This document shows, one piece after another, positions 10,250 through 21,023 of a DNA stretch of 64,000 bases. The notes beneath the pieces were generated by a model that worked only from the letters and a program-made list of their open reading frames with translations, had not been told where the DNA came from and did no database searches. This stretch comes from Gigaspora margarita (taxonomy: Eukaryota; Glomeromycota; Glomeromycetes; Diversisporales; Gigasporaceae). The DNA lies in assembly GCA_009809945.1 (NCBI GenBank), contig WTPW01000998.1, positions 195,702 to 259,701 on the forward strand, written 5' to 3'. Both the position numbers and the translations under genes were made by a program. Position 1 is the stretch's first letter. The number at the start of each line of letters is the position of its first letter.

Positions 10250-11072
10250 ATGAATAATTAAATGGTTTTGTTATGACAAATTATGAACACGTATCATCAG
10301 CAACTTCAGTGACGAAATGATGAATAACGAAACTTTTGATCACAAAGCTCATGGCAAAGCATAAATTTTATACGCCAAATGTAATAAGAATTAAAAAGGT
10401 GATTTGTCCTTTAGGGGCTTCGAAAACTAGTTAATGGAATAAATTAGTCCATATGAACTTAAATTTTTTGCTCATTATCATATTTAGTATTAAGCGTTTT
10501 AAGCTTTTATCAAGAATATTTAACTTTTAAAAAAAAGCTATTTCAAAAATTTCAGCACTAATATAAAAAAATTAAAAAATATATAGAAAAGTTAGCCAAT
10601 CAGATTCAATCCTATAAGTAATGATCAACAAAATTTTTAGCACTATTTGATGCAACTAGGCTGTTCACACTATATATATTTTATCTTTTAAATAAATTAA
10701 TACATAGATATAGTAGTATATAGTGTAACAAGTATAAGTTTCTTTTTTAGAACAAGTAAAACAATAAATAATATTATTTCTAAACAATTAGTAGGACTTA
10801 GTTAAAGAAATTTTTTTATATACTATAAGCAAATACTTAGATAGCCAATTTAGTAAATTCATTTTTATAAGTAATTCAATTAACTATTCTTAATAAATAG
10901 TATAGTAATCATATGCAGTACAAGCTTAAAAGTTTTAATTATTGTAATTAAAAAATAAATCTACCTCTTTCTATTTGTTAAATTGGTTCTTATCTCTTTT
11001 ACTTGTCTAATTTTTATATTTTTAATCTTTTCTACTAGATTATTTTTTATACTATTATATTTGATATATGGT
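10250..11072. other. AT-rich non-coding DNA
   Basis: No gene, clear TIR or tandem array seen. Confidence 0.4.
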
Positions 11073-11073
11073 A

Positions 11074-11248
11074 TAGTCAGATCTCCCTAAATGCAACCTC
11101 TCTAAATACATAACCTCTCTAAATAAATGGCTCGACTTGGTCCCAACTCATATGTTACTTATAGATTTTTACCTCTCTAAATGCTATACCTCTCTAAATA
11201 CAAGGTTTTTTATTAGCTCTTCATCATGAATTTAGAGAGATCTGACTG
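11074..11248. mobile_element. pogo/Tc1-like MITE
   Basis: The ends are TAGTCAGATCTCCCTAAAT and, complemented, CAGTCAGATCTCTCTAAAT, flanked by TA. Inside, ACCTCTCTAAAT is repeated several times. The CAGTCAGAYCTC tip with TA targets is typical of pogo/Tigger-type mariner relatives. Related copies lie at 57328-57670 and, more diverged, at 40614-40815. Confidence 0.75.
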
Positions 11249-11269
11249 TAGTCTACTATAATATTATGT

Positions 11270-11480
11270 ACATGTTGTAAAAATTATATAAAGCTAAATA
11301 TATAGAATATTAATCTAAAAATTAAATTGTAGATTCTTTAAATCTGTATCTTTTAAATAAAAAAAAAGATTATAAAATTCTATGTAGCTTTTTGAAATAA
11401 TTAAATTTAAATAAAATTTTAAATTTTTAATATATATTATTTACTAATTTTTAATATAGATTTAATATAAAATTAAGTGT
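11270..11480. repeat. Truncated relic of the 3-kb long-TIR family
   Basis: The text around TCTGTATCTTTTAAATAAAA and AAAATTCTATG matches the terminal arms of the elements at 14299-17300 and 38668-39474, but no partner arm is present. Confidence 0.5.
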
Positions 11481-11635
11481 ATTATAATTTATTGCACCTG
11501 CAATACATTGTACCTCTTCTATTAATTGAAAATTTTGCTTTTAAAACCATCTTTGGTGTTCTATAAAAAATACTTCTTATAAAATTTTGATATTAACTAT
11601 ATTTTGTTCTATTTTAGGCCTTAACTCTAAACCTA

Positions 11636-11816
11636 ATGCAGTATAACCCTACAATAGTCACATTCATATTTGTTACAAACTTATTATAGTCACTTTAATT
11701 CTTTTATATAACCATATGTACTATATATAAATTCTTGCTTACTTTAGTCACAATCTCACAATGGGCATATAGAACATCTAATTTTAGTATATGACTATTG
11801 CAGGGTTATTCTGTAT
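11636..11816. mobile_element. TA-flanked MITE, TIR about 28 bp
   Basis: Left ATGCAGTATAACCCTACAAT and right (complement) ATACAGAATAACCCTGCAAT, both continuing AGTCAYAT, with TA at 11634-11635 and 11817-11818. Non-coding, 181 bp. Confidence 0.7.
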
Positions 11817-11887
11817 TAATTAAATTTTTTTTGGCATAATAAAATTTTCTTCAATTATTTGTAATACAAAAATCAATAATCCATATA

Positions 11888-12063
11888 CTGTATATTACCA
11901 AATAGAAGCTACCAAAATTTTGAGAGTTTTTCAGACCAAAAAGAGAAAGTAGCTTCTATTCAGGTCCAATTTTATTATAAAACATAATAACTTCCTCATA
12001 TTTTTAATTCAAAATTGAGAGGATAGCTTTTATTTGGGGTAGCTTCTATTTGGTAATACATGG
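11888..12063. mobile_element. MITE of the ACCAAATAGAAGCTACC family
   Basis: The inverted arms contain TATTACCAAATAGAAGCTAC. TA lies at both tips. The arm resembles those of two further elements at 37901-38425 and 59323-59619, which read CCATATATT-CCAAAAATAAG before GCTACC. Confidence 0.65.
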
Positions 12064-12073
12064 TAGTTATATA

Positions 12074-12379
12074 GAGTAGCAATTATTTTACTAAACAATC
12101 ACTTCAAGATACTCCATTTTACTAACAAGTTCATTTTACTAACAGTTTATTTTACTGAAGCTTATTTTACTAACAAAGTAATTCTAGTTATTGTTATTAG
12201 AATTAGAGTAGGGTCAAAGTAAAATTAGAGTTAAAGTTAATGTACTTTATAAAAAAAAAACTTATTAGTGAAATGAGCTTTGGTGAAATGTACTGTTGGT
12301 AAAATGAACTTGTTAGTGAATAATTTGTTAGTGAAATAGAGTGTCTATGAAGTGATTGTTAGTGAAATAATACAGACCT
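12074..12379. mobile_element. Long-TIR (Mutator-like?) element, copy 1
   Basis: Near foldback. The left arm reads GAGTAGCAATTATTTTACTA and then repeated TTTTACTAACAA. The right arm is the complement with GTTAGTGAAAT units. Flanks GTTATATA and GTTATAAT may be a diverged target duplication. Homologous along its length to 28198-28491. Confidence 0.6.
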
Positions 12380-12533
12380 GTTATAATAGGAGTACAATAT
12401 ATTGTACTATACAATAAATTATAAATTCTTTTTAATATTATACACTAAATATTTATATAAATTTGATATAATGAATACTAATTGAATAAAAAGTATAATT
12501 TCAAATTAGATAGATTATAGATATACCTATAGG

Positions 12534-12817
12534 CAGTGTTGTACGTTTTGGTTGTCCACAGCCTTTTTTGGCTTGTCCACGTCCAAAATTGTCCAAACGT
12601 CCAAGATTGTCCAAAGCTTGTCCAGGCTTTAATAATTAATAAATCTATCTAAAAAATATATAACTATATATTTTTTTAGGTGCTGAACACATTCCAGTTA
12701 AAATTAAAATAGGTTGTCTTAATAAAATTTTAAGTAATTTATTTTACTTTATTTAATTGTCCAAAATTGTCCAAAATTGTCCAAATCATTGTCCAAAGCT
12801 GTCCCATGACAACACTG
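12534..12817. mobile_element. hAT-like MITE with perfect 8-bp TSD
   Basis: Ends CAGTGTTGT, bordered by CCTATAGG at 12526-12533 and 12818-12825. The interior next to both ends is packed with TTGTCCAAA/TTGTCCA motifs, about ten in all, probable subterminal binding repeats. 284 bp, non-coding. Confidence 0.85.
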
Positions 12818-12825
12818 CCTATAGG

Positions 12826-13422
12826 TATTATTTATTATTGAAAATTTCTAAATAATAACAGAAAATTAACTAATTTAATTTAATAATAAATATAAAATAC
12901 TATGAACCATTTTTTTTAATACAACTAAAGGTATACTTTTTGAGCAAAATATATAAAATTTTTGTATTACATATTTTTTTAATCAATAGCTTCTACTATG
13001 CTTTTTAATAATAATCTTGGTTTTACAAATTTTAATAACTTTATTTTTATCAAATTTATTAAAGCTCATTTATATTGTTAAGAATTTACTACTTATAAAA
13101 TAGAATACAATAGATAAATAAATCTCTTTGTTACATTAAAGTATACAATTTGCTCTATCTTTCAAAAAAGTTAAACTATTAATTATTATACTAGTTTGAG
13201 AAAAAGCACACCAAAAGTTGATATTATTTGCAGTAATTCAGATTTATATAACTAATGTTTTTTATATATAGCTCTAATTAATATTTGATTTTACTAGTTT
13301 GATAATTACTTTAATAAAGCAAGCAAATTTTTATTTTGAATTTAAAAAAAATTAAAAATTTAATTTTTGTTATTATAAAACCATAATATTAAATTTTTAA
13401 ACAAGTAATTTAGATAGAATAG
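12826..13422. other. AT-rich non-coding DNA
   Basis: No gene or delimited element seen. Confidence 0.4.
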
Positions 13423-13434
13423 CAAGTTTATTAT

Positions 13435-13945
13435 TTTTTTTACTTTACAACCAAGGCTACCTTTATTAGAATTTAAGTACAAGTACAGAAATAATGTTCT
13501 ATATACATGGGCAACTACTCGGCAACTCCACTAGTGTCCAGATAGGGTTGTTGCACTGACCTTTATTTCTTCTAGCAAGCCCTGCTGGCACTATCTAGTT
13601 GGAAACCTGTTGGTACAGATCATAGTCCAGACATGCCACTATAAGTTCTTGAAGTATCTTTTTTGGACTTAGGTTTCTCAATATGTCTCATGACTTCAGT
13701 TATTCAAATTAGTAATTCTGACTCAAGTATAACTATAGGGTTTTTAACTTAACTACTGTAGCACTATTATTATAAATATTTATCAATTGATGTCCCAGGT
13801 CACTGTCTTTCTACAGTGTTTTAGTTCCAAATATAATAAGACTTGTATTATAGTTTTTGTGATTTTGCTACTACTGAAAATCAAACTGATAACCTTTTGA
13901 TTTGCATCCTCAGAGCAAAACCACTATGCTATCAACCCAGAAGAC
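13435..13945 (-). mobile_element. tRNA-derived SINE, full length
   Basis: On the minus strand the 5' end is a tRNA-like head with an A box (TAGCATAGTGG, complement of 13921-13931) and a decayed B box (AGTTTGATTTTC, about 13876-13887). It is followed by about 400 bp of unrelated body and a short poly(A) (complement of 13434-13441). The 12-bp duplication CAAGTTTATTAT flanks it exactly at 13423-13434 and 13946-13957. That combination is diagnostic of LINE-driven retroposition from an RNA polymerase III promoter. The body ends GGTAGCCTTGGTTGTAAAGT before the tail. The partner LINE is not evident; the LINE at 28.7 kb has a different 3' end. Confidence 0.85.
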
Positions 13946-14629
13946 CAAGTTTATTATATTTATTAATTAAACTGTTTTATTTACAAAGATTCTATTTTTT
14001 TCTTTTTAGTAAAAGCTATTTCCTATTACAATAAAAATAAAGTAACTTATAAAAATAATACCTAGTAAAAATTTACTATTTGTTAATAGTAAATTACAAA
14101 ACACTTTATTATTGTATTTTTGATTTATAAATTGATGATTGACAAATTCTGTGACTATTGATAAAACATAAAACTATTGATTTTTTATAAAAAAAAATAA
14201 AAAACTTAAATTAGAGATATGCCTTATATGTATAAGATAGGCCTATATAAATTTTTAATTTATTTGATTTTGTGTGAATTATACAGTAAATTTATATACA
14301 GTAGGTGGCCATATTATTGAGGGCAGTTTTTAAAAATAAATATAAAATTAAATATATAAGATATTGGGCTAAAAATAAAAATATAAATTAATTAAATCTA
14401 TATCTTTTAAATAAAAAAAGTTTAAAAAATTCTATGCTACAGTTTTTAAAATAATTAAGTTTTAAGTAAAATTTTAAAATTTTATATTGAACCAATTTTC
14501 TAAATTTTAATATAGTTGTATAGTAACTAGGTTTACTAAATATAGTAATTTATAAACTTAATTTTTTATTAATAAACTAGCAATTTCTTTTAAATAAAAT
14601 AATTTACTTTAACAAATTATATATAGTAA

Positions 14630-14790
14630 CCTGAACTAAACTGAACTTAGATCAGGTTCAGAACTTGAACCTGAATATTTTTTAAAATATGTTCAGGTTC
14701 AGGTTCAGTATTGAACTTTTAGGGCTGGTTCAGGTTCAGTTCAGGTTCAGTTCATAAGTTCATGGACATGTTCAGGTTCAGTCTAGTATT
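14630..14790. repeat. GGTTCA-rich repeat, left flank of the palindromic array
   Basis: Many copies of CAGGTTCAGGTTCAG and its complement CTGAACCTGAAC in mixed orientation. A counterpart lies at 16095-16290 on the other side of the array. Confidence 0.7.
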
Positions 14791-14959
14791 CATATGAACT
14801 AGTGTTTCTAGGTTTGGGTCTGAGTTTGTTCTGGTTCAAACCAAACTCAAACTCTAAATTTTATTATTTAAAACTTTATACTAAATTCAAACTTAATCAT
14901 AAGTTAGATCAGGCTGGTCCAAATTTTGCAAACTAGTTTGAGTCTGAATAAAAATATAT

Positions 14960-16095
14960 TTATTTTTTGATACTAAACAAGTTTACTTAGAGTGAGAAAT
15001 ATAAATCAGTTAGTAAAATTTATAGAATTATAGCATTTTGTATAATTTATTAATGAAATTATTAAAAATCGTATTTTACATAAAATTTTACTAATTGATT
15101 ATAACTTCTTGCATTAAGTAAACTTGTTAAACACCAAAAAATATATCAAAATGGTATTTTTGCTTTGCTTTTCTTAATATTTGAAGAAAGGATGTTTAAT
15201 TTTGAAAATTTTTAGCAAAAATTCAAAATTAAGCATCTTTTCTTTCAATTTTAAAAAAAGTAACAATAAAAAATGCTGGTTTAATGTATTTTTTGGCGCT
15301 GAACAAGTTTACTTAGTGCAAGAAGTTAGGATCAATTAGTAAAATCTGGAGAATTATAGAAATTTGTATAATTTTATTAATAAAATTATACAAATTTCTA
15401 TGATTCTCTAAATTTTACTAATTGATTCTAATTTCTTGCACTAAGTAAACTTGTTTTAGCACCAAAGAATACATCAAATTAGTATATTTTATTTTACTTT
15501 TCTTAAAACTTGAAGAAAAGATGCTTAGTTTTGAAAATTTTTATCAAAAATTCAAAATTAAGCATCATTGATGCAAATTTTAAGGAAAATAAAATAAAAA
15601 TACTGATAAGATGTATTTTTGGTACTATACAAGTTTACTTAGAGCAAGAAGTTATAATCAATTAGTAAAATTTAGAGAATAATAGAAATTTGTATAATTT
15701 TATTAATAAAATTATACAAATTTCTATGATTCTCTAAATTTTACTAATTAATCAGTAACTTCTTGCTCTAAAATAATCTTGTTTGGTACCAAAAAATATA
15801 TCATATTAGTATATTTCCTTAAAATTTGCGTCAAAGATGCTTAATTTTGAAGTTTTATAAAATTTTCAAAATTAAGCATCTTATCTTCAAATTTTAAGAA
15901 AAGTAAAATAAAATATGCTAATTTGATATATTTTTTGGTGCTGAACAAGTTTACTTAGTGCAAGAAGCTATGATCAATTAGTAAAATTTTATATAGAACA
16001 ATATTTTTAATAATTTTATTAATAAATTGTACAAAATGCTATAATTCTCTAAATTTTACTAATTGATTTTAACTTTGTAATTTAGGTAAACATGT
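14960..16095. repeat. Satellite of alternating palindromes, period about 320 bp
   Basis: Unit X is a palindrome of about 150 bp beginning ACAAGTTTACTTAGTGCAAG and closing with its complement. Centres are near 15050, 15375, 15704 and 16018. Unit Y is a palindrome of about 160 bp beginning ACCAAAAAATATATCA, with AAGATGCTTAATTTTGAAAA around its centre near 15213, 15543 and 15866. X and Y alternate. No coding capacity. Confidence 0.85.
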
Positions 16096-16290
16096 GCATA
16101 TATTATGAACCTGAACATGTTCATGAACCTTGAACTAAACCTGAACTGAACTTTCTTTAAGTTCAGGTTCAGGTTCATGTTCAATAATTTTAAATTCAGG
16201 TCCAGTTTAGTATTGAACATTTAGAGCAGGTTCAGGTTCAGGTTCATTGAACCTGAACCTGAACCTCTATTGAACTAAACTAAACTTCAA
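16095..16290. repeat. GGTTCA-rich repeat, right flank of the palindromic array
   Basis: GAACCTGAACC and GGTTCAGGTTC runs in both orientations, matching 14630-14790. Confidence 0.7.
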
Positions 16291-16554
16291 AACCCTAATT
16301 ATACATATTATAAAAGTTTATAATTTTTAAAAAAATATTTAGTAATTACTATATGTAGTAATAAAAATTACTTTATTTGATAATTTGTTAATTTTATTTT
16401 AATAATTTAACTTAAACATTTAATAATAATAGTTTATTCAAAATTTATTAAAAATTTCTAAAAATTTAGTATTATATGTAATTTGTTATAATAAACAAAT
16501 TTTATTTAATAATTAATTTGTAATCTGCCTAGGAATCAGTAAACAAATATAGTA

Positions 16555-16985
16555 AAAAGTGGAGATATGTTTACTATATATTTTTTGACTTTTTTTGAAT
16601 CTGGTATTTCCCAAAGAACAACCCAATCTTCTACTAAGTAAATATCTTTTTTACTTTTAAATAAAGTTGTAGAGGAGAAAATTTCAGTTATAATAGCAGT
16701 TAAATTATTAAAATTAACCCAGTAAGTCGCAAGATATGAGCATTTTTGTCTTGCAATTATATGTTTACTTTTTTGTTTACACCATACAGTCACAAAAACA
16801 AAAATGCTCATAATTCATGATCCACTAGGCCGATTTTAATGATTTAACTGCTATTATGATAGAAATTTTCTCCTCTACAACTTTTACTTAATGTAAAAGA
16901 GATGTTTACTTAGTAGAAAAATCAGGTTATCCTTTGGAAAACTTCAGATTCCAAAAAAGGCAAAAAACAATAGTAAATTTTCCTA
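16555..16985. repeat. Long imperfect palindrome, arms about 200 bp
   Basis: The left arm (TTTTGAATCTGGTATTTCCC, then TCTACTAAGTAAATATC, then GTAGAGGAGAAAATTTC) returns as its complement on the right (GAAATTTTCTCCTCTAC, GATGTTTACTTAGTAGA, CAGATTCCAAAAAA). Centre near 16775. Any frame across it is a by-product. Confidence 0.8.
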
Positions 16986-17317
16986 TGATTTACTATGTTA
17001 TTTCACTAGTTCTTAGATGGAGTGCAAATTAAGTTTAATTTTCTTAATAAAAAATTACCTTTTAATATATTGCAATTTTAGTAATAAATTTTTAAAAATT
17101 ACTATTTTCAGTTTGGTATAACATTGCACAATATTATATAATTTTAATTATTCAAAAAATACTGCATAGAATTTTTAAACTTTTTTTATTTAAAAGATAT
17201 AGACTTAATTAATTTATATGTTTATTTTTAGCCCAATATCTTATTTATTTAATTTTATATTTATTTTAAAAACTGGCCACAATAATATAGCCACCCACTA
17301 TATAAAAGAAAACTTCA

Positions 17318-17560
17318 AGATTAAAATCAAGCAAATTGACATTATAAAAAAATTAATAGTTTAACTTTTATAGCTTATATTACAATAAATTTTGAAGTCA
17401 ATTTAATTATTAACCTTCAATAAGAGCTTAAGGTCCATGCTTTGATTTGAAAACTAAATAATTAAAATAGCTTTAAAATTTATCATGATATGAACTATAA
17501 AAGTTAAGCTATTAATTTTTTTATAATACCAATCTGCTTAATTTTATTGATGATAGTCTA
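17318..17560. repeat. Palindrome, arms about 65 bp
   Basis: ATTAATAGTTTAACTTTTATAG at about 17350 is mirrored by CTATAAAAGTTAAGCTATTA at about 17495, and the arms continue through TTATAAAAAAA and CAAATTGAC. It lies directly beside the 3-kb element. Confidence 0.65.
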
Positions 17561-18214
17561 TTTTTTTTAATGGTTCTAATTTTTATTTATTCAAGAGTAG
17601 AGGATAAGTAAATAACTTATTATATAATTTTGATAGTACAAATAATTTATATAGAAATTAGAAATATACTACTAATAAACCTTTTTATAATAATTTAATT
17701 TGTAGATTAAACATGCTCTTTCTAATAATATAAATTTTAATAATAAAATATTTTTAAAAAATAACTTGTATATATTGTAAAGTTTCCTATAATTAATTGA
17801 AATTTCTTTATTATACAAAATAGTTAATTTGATTGGTTTATATCAAATAATAATCATATGATTTTTATAAACAAATAGTAAGATAGATATAAGTATTATG
17901 GCACAGTTAAGTATTTTGGTTAATAATATATGATTTATCAATTAGAATTAAATAATTTTGGTACTATTGAATTTGTCACATCAAGATGAATTGAATGGTA
18001 CTAAAATCATTCAATTCTAATTACTAGATCATAAAATATCATTAATTAAAAAATACAAATTAATATAATACAGGTACTAATTATGGCGCACATACTATTT
18101 TTTATGATCTATTGAGATCTATTGATTACAATCAAATAATTTTGATACTATTCAATTTGTCTTATTAAGACGAATTGAATTGTGCCACAATTATATGATT
18201 TTGACTAATATTTC

Positions 18215-18645
18215 TCAATATATTATAATTTAACCAAAATAAGCTATGCAAAGCAAATTTTAAAATTAATATAAAATAATGAATAACTCTTGATAAATAG
18301 TACCAAAATGTCCACTTTGAAGAGGCAATTCCAACAAGCCAAAAAAATGCTAAAATTCAATCATAGGATTATGGGATCTCTAAGGTTTTTGTATTATTTT
18401 AGATAAAAATTTAATTAGTTAAACGTATCTATTTTAATCAAAATAATAATAAACCTAAATAAACAATAATCCTGTGATTGGATTTTAGTGAGTTTGGGCT
18501 TGTTAGAATTACCTCTTCAAGGCAAACATTTTGGTAGTAAAATTATCAAAAATGAACTGTTCTACCAAGAGTTATTTATTATTTTATATTAATTTTAAAA
18601 TTTTTTTGTGTAGCTTATTTTTGTTAAATTATAATATTTTGAAAA
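18215..18645. repeat. 430-bp palindrome
   Basis: The left arm runs TTAACCAAAATAAGCTA, AATATAAAATAATGAATAAC, CCAAAATGTCCACTTTGAAG and AGGCAATTCCAACAAGCC. The right arm returns each in complement. Centre near 18430. A diverged relative covers about 19480-19800. Confidence 0.75.
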
Positions 18646-18707
18646 GTATCGATTAGAATTACATAATTTTGGTACCATTCGATTTGTCTCAATAAGATGA
18701 GTCAAAT

Positions 18708-18884
18708 AGGACCCTGAAATATACATAGATAGGTCAGGTTAATTATAAAATTACTAAAAATAGAAAGATCTTCAAAAAACCTCAAAAATAAGCAAAAAAA
18801 TCACTAAAAATAGATAAGATTTGCATAAAACCCCTAAAATAAGCAAACTAATACCTGCCCTATCTATGTATATTTCAGGGTCCT
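18708..18884. mobile_element. 8-bp-TSD MITE family, copy A
   Basis: The terminal repeats are about 31 bp, starting AGGACCCTGAAATATACATA and ending in the mirror. Flanks AGTCAAAT (18700-18707) and AGTCAAAA (18885-18892) match at 7 of 8 bases. It splits a hairpin of the RTCTYANTRAGAY family, so it is younger than that hairpin. Confidence 0.85.
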
Positions 18885-19310
18885 AGTCAAAAAGTGCCAA
18901 AATTACATAATTCTTATTAATGATTTACAAGATATCAATGTATACTGCAATGCTTCTATTGCAATAATATTATATTTGCTTTAATATTACTTTAATAGTA
19001 ATATCTCTTGATCCATTGGTCAGAGTTCTACAATTTTAGTACCAATCAATTCATCTCAGTGAGACAAATTAATTGGTACCAAAATTGTAAAATGCTAATT
19101 AGTAGATCATAAGATATCAGTAGTGTACAATAATTGGTAGTGCACCATAATACCCATAACTATCTTAATACCAAATCTTCAAGTACAGTTATCCTTCTAT
19201 ATAATCACTAAATTGGTTGTGCCCTATTGTAATGATTGTATAATTGTGTAACTATAAGTAAAATACCTTGTAATAGTTATATGTCAGAGACCTATGAATT
19301 TTTTTTAATA

Positions 19311-19424
19311 CTGTATTTTCACATAATAATATTTATGTATATTATTTTGAATCTTGGCCCAAATTAGCTTGTTTAAACAAAAAATTGTAATTTTACCTCT
19401 GCACATTATTACGTGAAAATACAG
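19311..19424. mobile_element. 114-bp TA-type MITE
   Basis: The ends CTGTATTTTCACATAATAAT and, complemented, CTGTATTTTCACGTAATAAT differ at one base. TA lies on both sides. Confidence 0.75.
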
Positions 19425-19479
19425 TAAGTAGTTGTAATATATTTGTGCATATTTAAATTTACTATAGAAATTTTAAAAT

Positions 19480-19800
19480 GTTTGGTAATAAATAACTTTT
19501 GATTTAATGATTTGAGTTAGATAAAATAACTATTATAATGTTTATTTTAATAAGAAAACTCTAACAAATTTAAAGTTATATAAATCTAAATACAGAATTC
19601 CAAGATTGTTAAAGTTTTTATTTTAGATATCTAAGTTTAATCAATTCTTAAACATGTATAGCAATACAAATTCTTAGTGATCTTAGGAACTTCTAATTAG
19701 ATTTTAGTGACTGTAAGCTTATTAGAGTTGTTTTATTGAGATAAACATTTTGGTAGTTGTTTTATCCAAACTGGACCATTGGATCAAAAGTTATTTGCTA
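19480..19800. repeat. Diverged palindrome related to 18215-18645
   Basis: AAATAACTTTTGATTTAATG at the left returns as GGATCAAAAGTTATTTGC at the right. AACATTTTGGTAG and TTTTAGTGACT are shared with the palindrome at 18.4 kb. Confidence 0.55.
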
Positions 19801-19809
19801 TCAAATCTT

Positions 19810-21020
19810 TAAGAATTTTAATAAAAAAATTTTAAATATGCACTAATATAAATATTGGCCAATTAGATTTTATAGTAACTATAATAAGAGTTTATTATTA
19901 ATAAAATTGGTAAAAAAAATTAAATTTTATAGTAATAGTAATTATAAGTGATTTGTAACTATAATATCATTGAAAAATTAAAAACATTAATAATCTGTAA
20001 TGATCTTTAAATTTATTAAATAAGTGCAAAATCTTGTTTAAAAAATTGCTAAGATCTTTGAAATTTAGATTTTTGCAGTTCTTCACAAATTTTTTTGCCA
20101 AAAATCTGTACAAACATTTAAAAAGTATAATCTTCACAGATTATAATAGACACTATCTATTATAATTTGCAATAATCTCTAAAATTATAACTACTTACTT
20201 GCTGGTAAAAACACAAGCCAAAAAACAATAAAATAAAACATAAACAAATAAAGTAAAAAAAGTTTATTTTATTTTATTTAATATAGTTTTATTTATTTTT
20301 AAATATCTTTTTTTTAATATATTTCTATTTAATGTTTTTATTTAACATTTTTTTTAGTTTTTTTATTTTATTTAATTTAACAGATCTTTTTTTACTTTAT
20401 TTTTTATTTTATATATGTATGTTTTATTTTTATTTAAAACCTTAGAAGATTACTTTACCATGTAATTGTAAATTAGTTATAAATTTAGAATTAATTTTCA
20501 TGAAATGTATAAGATCTTTCCTTATTTTAGAAAATGCGCTATCCATTTATGCAGATTTGGATAAGATTTTTAAAACTTAATTTTATATTGCATATTTGCA
20601 TATTTGTAATATGTGTATTTGCAATTTGCATATTTGCAATTTGCAAATATGCATGTACTCCACAACTTATAGTTTTAATTATGCGAAACTAATATTAGCA
20701 CAGTATTTATTTAAGCTTCCAATAGTTTTTGAATTACTTTAGTATCAATTTGTATATAATTTTTTAAGCAATTACAAAATTTATTTTTTTTTGAATCAAA
20801 ATGTTTGCTGGGTAGATAGATTGATAATTACTAATTATTAAAGACCATTCTGAAAGAATTTCAAAAAGCCTAAAGAATATGTTACTAACTATTTGTGTTT
20901 GTTTAAACTGTACAATCACAGACTAATAAAAACTTAATAAGTACATAAGTAAAATATGTATACATAAGTAGAACATCATACAAGTGTAATTTATATGAAT
21001 GAATTAATTACTATTATTTA
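19810..21020. other. Low-complexity non-coding DNA
   Basis: A T-rich stretch with TTTTATTTTATTT runs lies at 20215-20460, and GCATATTTGCAATTT repeats at 20580-20660. No gene. Confidence 0.5.
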
Positions 21021-21023
21021 TTA

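Larger units (their letters stand above)
14299..17300. mobile_element. 3-kb non-autonomous element with about 250-bp TIRs, filled with palindromes
   Basis: The left arm starts CAGTAGGTGGCCATATTATT at 14299. The right arm, read in reverse, starts TAGTGGGTGGCTATATTATT at 17300. TA borders both (14297-14298 and 17301-17302). The arms stay recognisable for about 250 bp, including TATCTTTTAAATAAAAAAAG. No transposase frame exists between them; the space holds TTCAGG-type repeats, a palindromic satellite and a 430-bp palindrome. A relative with shorter interior lies at 38668-39474. Confidence 0.75.
17935..19110. repeat. Array of hairpins with RTCTYANTRAGAY cores
   Basis: Four hairpins share one plan: AATT-GA-T-ATTTTGGTAC, ATTCAATT, a core such as GTCTTATTAAGAC, then the mirror image. 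Core centres are near 17980, 18160, 18693 and 19063. The third is split by a MITE. Between the second and third lies a separate 430-bp palindrome. Confidence 0.75.

Noticed and set aside
13869-13945. A functional tRNA gene
   Set aside because: The B box is decayed, there is no foldable acceptor stem, and the unit continues into a 500-bp body with poly(A) and target duplication, so it is a SINE head.
16536-16811. 91-codon minus-strand frame
   Set aside because: Lies on one arm of a 430-bp palindrome; the other arm does not keep the frame.
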